From Takakia lepidozioides (Eukaryota > Streptophyta > Takakiopsida > Takakiales > Takakiaceae): a stretch of DNA of 60,000 nucleotides. Below, piece after piece: positions 10,201 through 19,330 of this stretch. The stretch's first letter is position 1. Every line of letters begins with the position of its first letter. Position numbers and translations under genes: made by a program. The DNA lies in the NCBI GenBank assembly GCA_030704615.1, contig CM060732.1, positions 21,764,001 to 21,824,000 of the forward strand, in the 5' to 3' direction. The notes under the pieces were generated by a model. That model had not been told where the DNA came from and made no database searches. It worked only from the letters and a program-made list of their open reading frames with translations.

Positions 10201-13137
10201 TTATTTGCTCAGCCCATACACAATTGGTGTTACGACAAGTACTTCGTGTTCCGTTGGTATTACTGGGGTAGTCCCTGACTGTTCCTGTGTTTCTATATGC
10301 AAATTGTGCCTCAATGGTTTGTCATGGATAGCACTATATCCTTTCAACTTGTTGGCATTGACTCTCCCCAGCATCTCTTTGTTAATGGTTTGTAACATGG
10401 CCGTGTTGTTATCATACATCTTTTGTATGACATAAGGTCCCTTCCATGGTGATTTAAGCTTAGAAGCTTTAATCTTTCCCTTCTTTTGTAACCACAAAAC
10501 CAAATCTCATGTTTTAAAAGTCTTCAACTTCCCTTCATCAAACTGATCCTTCCTTTTCCTCTGAATTCTGGTCATGTTGTCAGATGCATCAACTCGTACT
10601 TCTTCCACATGGTATAATTCATGTTTCCTGACCTTAATCGAATCTTCCAATTCCATTCTTCTTCCCCATTCAGTTCTCATGGTAGCAAAAACTCCACTGG
10701 AAGTAAAGCTTCCATACCATAAACTAATTGGAATGGTGTATACTTAGTGGTGACTTTATATGAAGTCCTGTATGACCACAAAGCTGTCAACAGCTTTGTA
10801 TCCCAATCTGTTCTGTTCACATTGACTATCTTAGCCAAGATAGTACATAGTATTTTGTTGGTAGCATCTGCCTGTCCATTACCTTGTGGGTAATAGGTTG
10901 TGCTCTTCTTATGCACAATCATGAACTCCTTAGTCAAAAGTTCTATAGTCTCATTGATGAAGTGACTTCCTTGGTCACTGATAGGGGACAGCCAAATCTT
11001 GTAAGTATGTTCTCATACAGGAACCTGGCTGTGGACTTAGCTGTGTTGTCCCTCAGAGCTTTAGCTTCCACCCACTTCGTAGTATAATCAGTGGCCGTGA
11101 TTATATACTTGTTCTGTGTATTCTTGGCTGGTGGGTTTATTGGTCCAACAAAATCCAGTCCCCATTTCTGAAATGGTTCAGTAGGCATTGTAGGATGCAA
11201 AGCCATCTTTCCAGATCTCTGCAATGGTCCTAGCCTCTGACGCTCATCACAAGTTTTACAATACTCGTGTACATCCTTGAACAAAGTAGGCCACCAGTAA
11301 CCGGCAAGTAGTATCTTCCTACTGGTGGTCTCTTCTCCAAAATGACCTCCTGCCACTCCTTTATGAACTTCCTCCAAAACTTTATTAACTTCATGGTGGT
11401 ATAAGTATCGCTTCATCACTCCATCTGGTCCTAGCTTATACATTCTGCTCCCTACCATTGTGTAAGGTAGAGCCTTGATAGCAATTCTCTTTCTCTGCTC
11501 CTTTCCATAACTTGGTGGGCACTGACCATGAGCAAGGTAGTATCTGATTGGCCACTGCCAATCTAACCAGTCATCTGCACTTCCCTGCACCTCCACTGCA
11601 AATAGACTCGCATCTGGTAATTGATCATCTACTCCTGTGGCTGGTTCTCCTGTTGATAACCGTGACAAGTGATCCGCCACAAGATGCAGCCTCACAGGCT
11701 TGTAAACAACCTCGAACTCAAACTCGTGCAAGATTATCAACCATCTTGCTATTCTTCCGCTTATCAGAGGTTTATTTACCAAGTATATCAGAGCCTGGTG
11801 ATCCACATAGAACATAAACTTCTTGCCCAACTGGTAATGCCTGAATTTCTTCACTGCATAGATCATTGCCAATGCTTCTCTTTCCGTTGTGCTATAATTT
11901 CTTTCAGCATTGTTCATCAATCGGCTAGCATAGTACACAGGTGAATCTATCCTTTCTGTAACATTTTGGGCTAACACTGCTCCCAGTGCTTCTTCTGAAG
12001 CATCACAGTGAACATGAAATATTTCCTGCCAGTGAGGATTAATCAGCACAGGTGTAGTTGTTACTGACAATGTAAGTTCCTCAAAAGCCTGTTGATATTC
12101 AGGTGTCCATGCAAACACTGCATCTTTCTTCAGAAGTTTGCTCAATGGTGCTGCTATCTGTGCATACCGTCTGATAAATCTTTTGTAATAGCTGGTTTGT
12201 CCCAGGAATCTCCTTAGACTCTTAGCATTTACTGGGGGTGGAGAGGCTTTAATGGCCTCTATCTTTCTGGGATCCACAAGAAGTCCCTTCTTGCACACAA
12301 TGTGTCCCAACAGCACCCCAGAGTTCACACAGAAAGTACACTTCTCTGGATTCAGGCCCAGACCTCTCATCCTGCATCTGGCCAAACATAACTCTAATTT
12401 ATGCAAGTGCTCACTTTTAGAGCTATACACACTGAAATCATCCAAGAACACCTGCACGAAGTCATCCAGATACTCCTGAAAGGATTCACTTATCACTCTC
12501 TGAAAAGTTGCTGGTGCATTACAAAGTCCAAAATGCATGACTTTGTATGCATAAGCACCCCAGTCTGTGATGAAAGCTGTCTTTCCCTGGTCTTCTTCTG
12601 CCACTTGCACTTGATTATATCCACTGAAGCCATCCATGAATGAGTACATCTCATGGCCTGCCACAGTGTCCAATACTGCTTCTGTGAATGGTAAAGGGAA
12701 TGGATCTTTCTTCGTACAAGCATTCAGCTTCTTGTAGTTCACACAAACTCTTAGTTTCCCATTCTTCTTAGGAACTATCACAATGGGTGACAACCAAGTC
12801 GTATACTCTATCGGGTATATAAACTTAGCCTCCGCCAACTTTTTGATCTCTTCTCCAACCTTCTGTGCATAGTTGGGATTCATTCTGTATCTTGCTTGTT
12901 TGATTGGTACTGAACCTGGTCCAGTTCAATTTTATGTTGACAGATCTCAGGTGGTATCCCTTTCAGATCCTCATAGCTCCAAGCAAATACATCTCTGTAT
13001 TTGATGAACAGACTCTTAGCTTCCTCAAAGAATTCTGGCTCCAAATCCGCCCCTACCTTCACCATCCTTGGTTTCTCCTCAGTTCCCACATTTACTTCTC
13101 TCACTTGCTCATCAGCTGTGATTGTCCAACCAGTCAC
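10201..13137 (-). pseudogene. pol: pol: reverse transcriptase, RNase H, integrase (frameshifted)
   Basis: Pre-RT segment 13137-12883 (VFAWSYEDLKGIPPEICQHK) leads into the RT. RT motifs are WLSPIVIVPKKNGKLRVCVN, YSFMDGFSGYNQV and VFLDDFSVYS (catalytic FLDD). RNase H follows with FHVHCDASEEALGAVLAQ and FYVDHQALIYL. Integrase has an HHCC-type finger ending CKTCDER, the core start KWGLDFVGPI, and after a frameshift ISDQGSHFINE and TYYPQGNGQADATNKIL. The C-terminal part (SPWKGPYVIQKM) ends near 10201. Frame breaks occur near 12900 (DQVQYQ versus PIKQARYR), near 10985 (between GCP and ISDQGS) and between 10677 and 10503. The 646-residue RT/RH/IN block itself is open, so decay is light. Polyprotein processing would be by the upstream protease. 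Confidence 0.9.
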
Positions 13138-14321
13138 TACTTCATCCTGTAACTTATAGTGGCTGGTTCCTCTAGGATTTCCATCTCTCCCTCCTTTTCT
13201 TCATAGAAATGTGGTGGGTAACTGCTCGGTTCCCCCTCCATTGGTGTTACTGTCACTACTCCACAACAGATATTTTTTAAATAACTGAGGCCTTCCAATT
13301 GCATCTCTGCAACCTGCTCCCACTCTGGGTGTGCAGCGAACAAGGTAGCTTCCTGCTCCTCATCCAGTCCTTCTTTCCAATCATACTCTCTGACTCCTCT
13401 TGGTCTTTTTGTAGCCGATAGTTTTTTAGATTTCTGAGTGGTGATTTGTATCTTGTGCAACCCATCCTACACAGTTAGTAAATGTGAATTCCAGTCATGG
13501 GATACCCTGGCCTGTTTCAGCCATGGTCGACCCAGCAATAAGGAATAAGCTTCCATGACTTCATCCATTTTTAGTACAGTTACTGTGATCTTAAAGATCA
13601 TCTTTTGAATCTGTATCCTAACTCCTCTTATCAATCCCAATGGCTGAACACTCCTTTGATCTGCCATTGTTACTATAAATGGGCTGGTTTCATGTTATTT
13701 AGACCAAGCTTCTGTCTCAATTGGCCTGTCATGATATTCACTCCAGAGCCTCCATCTATCAGAACATCAGTTAACTCTGTGCTTCCAATTCTCAATTGGA
13801 TTACTGGCATAGAATCATCAAAGTCCATGACCGCTTCTTGCCCTTCTGGCTTCACATTATAACTGGTCACCTTGTGTTCAGGCCTGTATTCTCTGTCACA
13901 TGGACAATCCTATTGATTGCTTGGTACAGCCTGTGTCTACAATAAGGTGCCACAGCCAATAGTGTCCAATGGTAATTTCCACTTTGGACTGGCATATCAC
14001 TTCAGCCAAAGTCCCTTCCCTACCCTGCACTTCTGTAGCTTCTTTCTTTCCTTCTTCCTCACTGACTTCATCCTCTCTTTCAGAGTCTGAGGAATCTGCC
14101 ATGGGAATATCAGTACTCTTCTGCATTTCCCTTATGGTATCCACCACTTCTTTATGCAGTTCTTTCTCATCTCCCCAAGCCTCATCATCTTCAGGCACAT
14201 CACTGCCATCTTCATTATCATCCACTTCCTCTTCCACTGGAGGTATTAATTTGGCTTTGCTTCTGGTTACTATCATTGTACTTACTTCCGGTACACATGG
14301 CCTAACCATGTGGGCTGCCAC
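13138..14321 (-). pseudogene. Retroelement aspartic protease region
   Basis: The 14321-13896 segment begins with an acidic, disordered linker (EEEVDDNEDGSDVPEDDEAW). The protease core at 13870-13673 carries VLIDGGSGVNIM, the D-G-G-S variant of the retropepsin active site usual in plant Athila/Tat elements. It continues in the next frame (13667-13467) with YSLLLGRPWLKQARVSHDW, the typical protease end. A spacer (13460-13137) then leads into pol. Stops and frame changes separate the pieces, so the region is broken or translated by frameshifting. A partial LWHLIVDTGCTKQS near 13920 also has a DTG and could be a second, decayed protease-like segment. Confidence 0.7.
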
Positions 14322-15577
14322 TACTGGCCCTCATTCACAGGAGCTCTCATCTCATTCTGGTGTCTGATCCAGAATGGACAAGCCGCCTTGCGATGTCCTG
14401 CCTGATTACAATAGTAACACAGTTCTTCTCCATTGGGTCCTCGCCCTTGGTCTGTTCTGGGATTATTTCTGTAATCCTGATTCCCTGGCTGGTAATTTCC
14501 CCTATAATTACCCTGATAGTGGCCTCTGGGATTTCCTTGGTAATTCCCTCTTGGATTACCTCTCCTTTCCATGCCATTGTTATAACCACCAGGCCTACCA
14601 TAGTGGTCCTGATCATTGTTTCTTCTTGGCTGGGGCTGCACTTGATGCACCCTTACTTGTCTAGGTTCTCTTGCTGCTATCCTTCTATTGTAGTAACAAT
14701 TCTCAGTAGAATGGTTATCCATTTTACAGATAGTGCAGTGTTTCTCCTTCATGTGGCATTCAGTGGTGGTGTGGCCTTCATTCTGGCATTTTGCACACCA
14801 AACACCCTTCCTCCAATGTGTTGCAGCCTCTGTGGCATATTTTTTCAAGATTTCTTCTAATCTTTTCTCATAATTTTCTCTCTTCAACTTTTCCTTCTTT
14901 TTACTCTTCCTCTTCTGTTCCAATTCTTCTTCCTCATCTGACTCATCCTCCGAGTCTTCTTCATCTCTTTTCTCTCTCCTGAGCATTCCCAATTGCTCAA
15001 TTATGTTTGCTGTTTCAAATGCCTCCTCCACTGTATTGTGGGGTAACATGTCCACTTTCTTTTGCAGCTCTGGTCTTAGTCCATTCACAAACCAAGCCTT
15101 CTGTAGCCCTTGTGCTGGTACAGCTGCCAGCTTTTTCATCATCAGCTCCATCTTCTCCATATACTCTTCAACAGTTTCATGCTTCTTTTGCTTCAACTGT
15201 TGTAAACTTCCATACACTTCATCCTCAGTTTTACTGGTCCTGAACCTATTTCGGAACGCTGTACTCAAGCCATTCCAGGTTAGGAAATGATTATCAGGGA
15301 ATCTTGCATACCATTCACTGGCTTTCTTTATAAGTGAACACGGAAACAGTCTCATCTTGGCATCATCGCCATTCTCATTGTTCACTATACACATGTGCTC
15401 GAATTGGCTAATGTGTACATCAGGATCCCCTTTTATCCAGGGATGCACCTCAGATCTTTCACCTCGTGTTTGATCTTCTTCCCCTGCCAAATCCCTTAAT
15501 CTTTCTTGCAAAGAAAAGGAAGGTGTAGTATCCAACTCTAACTCTTCCGGTATGGGTGATGTACTCCCTGATCTCAA
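14321..15577 (-). CDS. gag: Gag with three CCHC zinc knuckles
   Basis: This is a 418-residue open frame. Residues about 45-190 form the retrotransposon gag core: VHPWIKGDPDVHISQFEHM, KKASEWYARFPDNHFLTWNG, FRTSKTEDEVYGSLQQL, then ETVEEYMEKMELMMKKL. A charged Lys/Glu segment follows. Three CX2CX4HX4C knuckles come next: CAKCQNEGHTTTEC, CTICKMDNHSTENC and, after an Arg/Gly/Asn/Tyr-rich stretch, CYYCNQAGHRKAAC. Gag packages element RNA in the cytoplasmic particle. The frame is intact, unlike pol. It overlaps the start of the protease region by one base, consistent with a shared transcript. Confidence 0.9.
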   Translation of the reverse strand: MRSGSTSPIPEELELDTTPSFSLQERLRDLAGEEDQTRGERSEVHPWIKGDPDVHISQFEHMCIVNNENGDDAKMRLFPCSLIKKASEWYARFPDNHFLTWNGLSTAFRNRFRTSKTEDEVYGSLQQLKQKKHETVEEYMEKMELMMKKLAAVPAQGLQKAWFVNGLRPELQKKVDMLPHNTVEEAFETANIIEQLGMLRREKRDEEDSEDESDEEEELEQKRKSKKKEKLKRENYEKRLEEILKKYATEAATHWRKGVWCAKCQNEGHTTTECHMKEKHCTICKMDNHSTENCYYNRRIAAREPRQVRVHQVQPQPRRNNDQDHYGRPGGYNNGMERRGNPRGNYQGNPRGHYQGNYRGNYQPGNQDYRNNPRTDQGRGPNGEELCYYCNQAGHRKAACPFWIRHQNEMRAPVNEGQ

Positions 15578-15726
15578 TGGTGTGAGAGGTCCAGATGATT
15601 CCCCAATGTCTATTCCTCTCTCCCAAATGTATGGATATTAGCTTTCAGATAACTTTCTCTTTTTGCTGAATATCTCTTGAGTCTAGCTTCTCTTTCATCA
15701 CTCATGTCCCATGTCATTCATTTCTT

Positions 15727-16302
15727 TTAATGTGGCAATGACCAAAACTCCCTTCTGTAGTATCTCTCGTATATGCCTGGGTTTCTCTCAAGCTTCAATG
15801 TTCCTCTGGATATACTAGAAGTCTCCGTTACCATATACCCATATGGTAAACAAGTCTGAAAAGCTGTTCTTGGTGTGAGTTTGATCCACAAGATATCCTT
15901 TGGAATCCAGTTCTTTACCAGTACAAGTTCCTCATGCATATGAGTATAAACATTCACCTTTCTTTCCTCCCAGCTGTCAAACTCTACTCGCTTAATGGAT
16001 AGCAGGGCTATCACATAAACCAGTGTTGGTAACCAACGTGCTCTTCCTCTACAGGCCACCTGATAAATCTTTATCACTCCTCTCTCCAGACCCCATTCCG
16101 GGTCAGCATCATGCACTCTCTCTTTACAACCGTCTGACAATTCCAAGAACCTCTGAAAGAATTGTTTAGACAATCTTTCCTTCTTTGTTCCACAGGGAAT
16201 TTGATTCACATCAAATTCTTTAATTCTCCAACCGCCATGATCCCACCAGATGCCTGTCACATCTAGTTGTTCATTACCCAGTTGCCCAGTATGGTCGCCA
16301 AA
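15727..16302 (-). CDS. Leader ORF between 5' LTR and gag
   Basis: An open frame of about 190 residues runs from just inside the LTR (RVTFGDHTGQLGNEQ) to 15727. It includes IWWDHGGWRIKEFDVNQIP, FLELSDGCKERVHDADPEW and TYMHMHEELVLVKNWIPK-like segments. It could start further up inside the LTR (16410). A leader ORF of unknown function before gag is known for Tat/Ogre-type elements. I recognise no domain. A chance opening is possible, but the Trp-rich composition suggests real coding. Confidence 0.4.
   Translation of the reverse strand, partial: FGDHTGQLGNEQLDVTGIWWDHGGWRIKEFDVNQIPCGTKKERLSKQFFQRFLELSDGCKERVHDADPEWGLERGVIKIYQVACRGRARWLPTLVYVIALLSIKRVEFDSWEERKVNVYTHMHEELVLVKNWIPKDILWIKLTPRTAFQTCLPYGYMVTETSSISRGTLKLERNPGIYERYYRREFWSLPH
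16284..16302 (-). promoter_or_regulatory. Primer binding site at LTR inner edge
   Basis: Directly inside the LTR end (...GTGACA) the minus strand reads TTTGGCGACCATACTGGG. TTTGGCGAC at this position is the common start of the tRNA primer site in plant Athila/Tat elements. The exact tRNA was not determined. It fixes the LTR boundary at 16303 and the element direction. Confidence 0.6.
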
Positions 16303-17050
16303 TGTCACGCGGTTTTTACTCACCCATCCCTTCGCTATCCAAGGAGGAAACTCCAAGATAGAAGAGTTGGATATCTCTAAGCACTCAGCCCGCGTAGAAC
16401 AATCAGTCATGACTTGCAGCTAGTGAATCATGGTTGGGTTTCCAATTTATATTCCTTCTTACTTTCATATTCTCAGTTCTTCTTTACCAAGTACATTTAA
16501 GCGTCAGATTGCTCCTTTGACCCTTTGATTCCATTCATACACAGCTTCACTCAAGTCTCTCTACACAAGGTGTTTGTATCGGATAAGAATCAGATTAATG
16601 ATAATCAGATACATGTTGATGCCACAGTTTCTCTAATCTACCTTTCTATGTAATTCTACAGCTTCTACTAACTAAGTCGCAATTGTCTCCTCCTCCTCTC
16701 TGTAGTATCATCATCATTCCTCTTCTCTCCCCATCTCCCTCCGTCCGTCCCTGTGATGTCCCCCCAGGATTCCCCAAACAGTGATCCCTTTCCAGTCCCC
16801 GCTGGGCTTTAACTTCCTACCCGTTGTTTCTAACCGTTTCCCTCACTAACCGTCATCCGTGAACTAACATGTTCCATTCGCATGTTGTTCCCCGCAGTCG
16901 TTCCCTGTCCTGCTATCCGTTCCCTATGGTCGTGACAGCTGTGTCAAGCTGTGACTGGCTGTGTGAAACTGTGACGGGCTGTGTCGGGCTGTGACTGGTT
17001 GTGTGGCTGTGATGGGCTATGACTGGCTGTGCGGGTTGTGTTGGCTGTGA
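16303..17050 (-). repeat. LTR, right copy (5' LTR)
   Basis: Matches 3373-4159 with few substitutions and several short deletions. On the plus strand it begins TGTCACGCGG and ends in a GGCTGTGA minisatellite near 17050. The outer end is imprecise because the two copies diverge within the repeat (TGTTGGGCA versus TGTTGGCTGTG). Confidence 0.85.
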
Positions 17051-17051
17051 C

Positions 17052-17158
17052 TAGTCTATGTAAAAAATAAGGGTACCCCTTGGAACCCATAAAAGTGTCT
17101 AAGTCCTCGACCCCATAGAACCCATAAAAGTGCCTAAGTCCCAGACAGTCCTCTAACA
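17052..17158 (-). repeat. 100-bp segment, inverted copy of 4333-4434
   Basis: Lies between the right LTR and OSB-like sequence. It contains two copies of a GAACCCATAAAAGTG-like word about 40 bases apart. See the entry at 4333. Confidence 0.8.
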
Positions 17159-17159
17159 T

Positions 17160-17586
17160 ACCTCTTATTTGTGCGAGGTGTGTGCTGCTTCCACAGGGAA
17201 TTGTAGGCGATCTGGAGCTTGAAATCCGGCCCTCTTGGATGAATCTGGACCCACACTACTCCCTGCTCCTTCAGCTATCCATGCGCCTTGATGCTAGCAG
17301 CTGACAATAACACTCTAGAATTGTTCCAGCAAACACCCCAACCCTACTTATCACACTAGTTCCTATGCTGAGTTGCGTCTGCTTCCAATAGGCATTCACC
17401 TTTTTGCCTGGATTGTTCCACCATTGACTGGGGTCGGAACCGTATTCATTCCAGAGCTTCTCCACATCTCTATTATCTGTTTTTCGATACTTTCATGTTG
17501 ACTACATTGGCAGTAACATGTCAAAATCACTCCAACACCACCATAGATCCACCAACGAGTTAACTTGTAGAATTCAACATGACAAT
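17160..17586 (-). pseudogene. OSB-like exon remnant next to the retroelement
   Basis: Minus-strand 17465-17400 reads EKLWNEYGSDPSQWWNNPGK, the WxxxFxxPxxWWDNR start of an OSB PDF motif. Degenerate sequence at 17250-17200 corresponds to the PDFKHK half (GFQAPDRLQF in a shifted frame). The copy stops at the 100-bp inverted segment. The OB-fold part is represented by 17500-17580 (ARWVD-type segment). Confidence 0.45.
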
Positions 17587-18560
17587 TTAGGGACGACTCT
17601 GATAGCAGGGGAAAACAGGGTGAAATATGTTGAAGAAGTTACCTGCATTAGCAGTGGGCCTTGTTCTATCAATTGTGCTGCTGCCATTGCTATTTCCAGT
17701 TGACCATCTACCCACTTGTAGCCGTTGTGCTATTGAAGAAGGTGCCCCCCCTTCCCCCATCATTTGATCATAGGTCTCCAAAGCCTCCATACCATGTCCC
17801 TGCTGTGCATACCCTGCAAGCATCGCGTTCCATGACACCACATTTGGTTCAGCCATAGTGTTGAAAACTCCCTTTGCATCCTTAATGCACCCACATTTGG
17901 CATAGACGTCCACCAGGGGAGTGTTCAGGATGACATCTGGTACAATTCCAGCTTTGACAATGTCACCATGGACCTCTTTCCTCTTTTCCAGAGGTCCCAA
18001 GCTTGCACACTCATTGCAAACATGCGGAAGCGTGATGTGGTTGGGCTTCACCCCTTTGCGCAACATTTGCTCATGGGTCGCCAAAGCATTCCTACCACAC
18101 CCATGTTTGGTAAATCCTGCAACATTATATTCCACATTATCAAAGATCGCTGAGGCATTCTGTAGAAATGTTGGCGAGCATCCATGATGCTCCTACACTT
18201 AACATACATGTTGACAAGGGTGTTGAGTAGAAAAAACATTTGGCATGAATCCACTTTGGATAATGTGAGTGTGCACCTGATTCCAGCTTCCAGACCTAGA
18301 GTCTTTGTCAGTCTGTCTATCTCACAAAGCATCTTCACATGCCCCGCAGAAAAGGCATTGTGGACTCCGTCTCTTGATCCTCTTTCAGAAGCTGCGATCA
18401 TGGTTGAGGACGTGCCTGATTTTATCAACTGTGCCGCTGCAGCTATTGCCTTTAGTTGACCATCTACCCATTTAGGTTTCTTATAGCTATTGATCCACAT
18501 GGAATCAAAGGTAATCTGGAGCTTGAAGTCCGGCCCTCTTGGATGAATCTGGACCCACAC
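17587..18560 (-). pseudogene. OSB-PDF plus PLS-type PPR gene copy
   Basis: Starting at 18560 the frame reads WVQIHPRGPDFKLQITFD, then INSYKKPKWVDGQL (PDF motif). Without a break in the same frame comes a linker (AAAAQLIKSGTSSTM) and the start of a PPR tract (LLNTLVNMYVKCRSIMDARQ, MPQRSLIMWN). After a frame change near 18130 the PPR tract continues: KHGCGRNALATHEQMLRKGV, HVCNECASLGPLEKRKEV, LVDVYAKCGCIKDAKGVF and VVSWNAMLAGYAQQGHGMEA, ending near 17690. PPRs bind organellar RNA one base per repeat. The PLS subtype is typical of land-plant organelle RNA processing and editing factors. Joining a PDF single-strand DNA-binding motif to PPRs is unusual. Frameshifts make this copy non-functional as it stands. 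Confidence 0.6.
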
Positions 18561-18699
18561 TCTATCCCTTCTCCTTCAGCTATCCATGCCTTTGCACAAA
18601 TCATGCATTCATCTTTGCCCTTGCTGCTAGCAGCTGCCAATGACAACCTAGGAAACACCCAATCACACTAGTTCCTATGCTGAATTGCATCTGCTACTC

Positions 18700-18930
18700 T
18701 CTATCATCTAATAGGCATTCAACTTTTTGCCTCGGTTGTTCCACCATTCACTGGGGTCAACAAAGTATTCATTCCACACCTTCTCCTCATCTCTGTTATC
18801 TGTTTTGGATACTTTCCTGCTGCCACATCGGCAGTTACTTGTCATAGTCATTCTAAACCACCACAGATCCACCCAACGAGCTAACTTACAGAATTCAATA
18901 TGCATCTAAGGGCCGAGTCTGATGAGAGGG
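18700..18930 (-). pseudogene. OSB-like exon (OB-fold end and WWNNR motif)
   Basis: Minus-strand 18905-18708 reads HIEFCKLARWVDLWWFRMTM, then EKVWNEYFVDPSEWWNNRGK, the best-preserved OSB motif start in the window. It lies about 150 bases upstream, in gene direction, of the PDF half at 18560, and an intron or decayed spacer probably lies between. Together with 17587-18560 it forms one gene copy. Confidence 0.5.
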
Positions 18931-19076
18931 CAAAACAGGCTGAAATAGGTCGAGGAAGAAGGTGCCCTCACCACATTGTCCTTGATAATTCAATATGTAA
19001 ATTCAGGGCCGAGTCTGATGTGAGGGAAAAACAGGCTGAAATAGGTCGAAGAAGAAGGTGCCCTCACCACATTCTC
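18893..19076. repeat. Two tandem 90-bp copies within the OSB/PPR array
   Basis: The run from AATTCAATATG through GGGCCGAGTCTGATG to GGTGCCCTCACCACATT occurs at 18893-18980 and again at 18987-19075. A third, partial copy lies at 3265-3315, and part of it lies at 6205-6229. It marks the unit boundary of the tandem gene copies. Confidence 0.7.
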
Positions 19077-19330
19077 CAAGGCCTCCATACCACGCCCTTA
19101 CTGTGCACACCCTGCAAGCATCGTGTTCCACGTGATGAAAGATCGTTGAGGCCTTCTGTTGAACACTTGGTGAGCATCCATGATGCTCCCGCACATAACA
19201 TACATGTTGACAAGGGTGTTGAGTAAAAAAATATTTGGCGTGCACTTTGGATAATGTGAGTGTGCACCTGCTTTCTAGCTTCACTTGGCCTTTCATCTTT
19301 GATGCACTTATGCAAGAGACACATACGTAT
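19077..19330 (-). pseudogene. PPR fragment copy
   Basis: Shows CLLHKCIKDERPSEARKQVH, then HIIQSA and a shifted NMYV-type segment. These match the first PPRs of the neighbouring copies (LLHKCIKMKGLEVGKQVR at 21271). Several frame changes leave no open frame longer than about 95 residues. Confidence 0.5.

Larger units (their letters stand above)
6230..17050 (-). mobile_element. Athila/Tat-like Ty3/Gypsy retrotransposon, 3' end unclear
   Basis: In minus-strand order: LTR (17050-16303), primer-binding-site-like TTTGGCGACC (16302 down), a leader ORF, gag with three zinc knuckles, a protease with a DGGSG active site, RT with FLDD, RNase H, integrase, then a long coiled-coil ORF in the same direction. 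A leader ORF before gag, the TTTGGCGAC boundary and an extra ORF after integrase all point to the plant Athila/Tat group. No LTR lies at the 6230 boundary. The candidate 3' LTR at 3373-4159 is separated by OSB-like sequence. Pol is broken by several frameshifts, so the copy is probably not autonomous. Confidence 0.75.

Noticed and set aside
10017-10271. Open frames with repeated Cys/Asp/Arg/Leu or Ser/Gln/Pro/Asn peptides
   Set aside because: These are by-products of the GGCTGTGA minisatellite. The same happens at 4055-4303 and 16944-17159.
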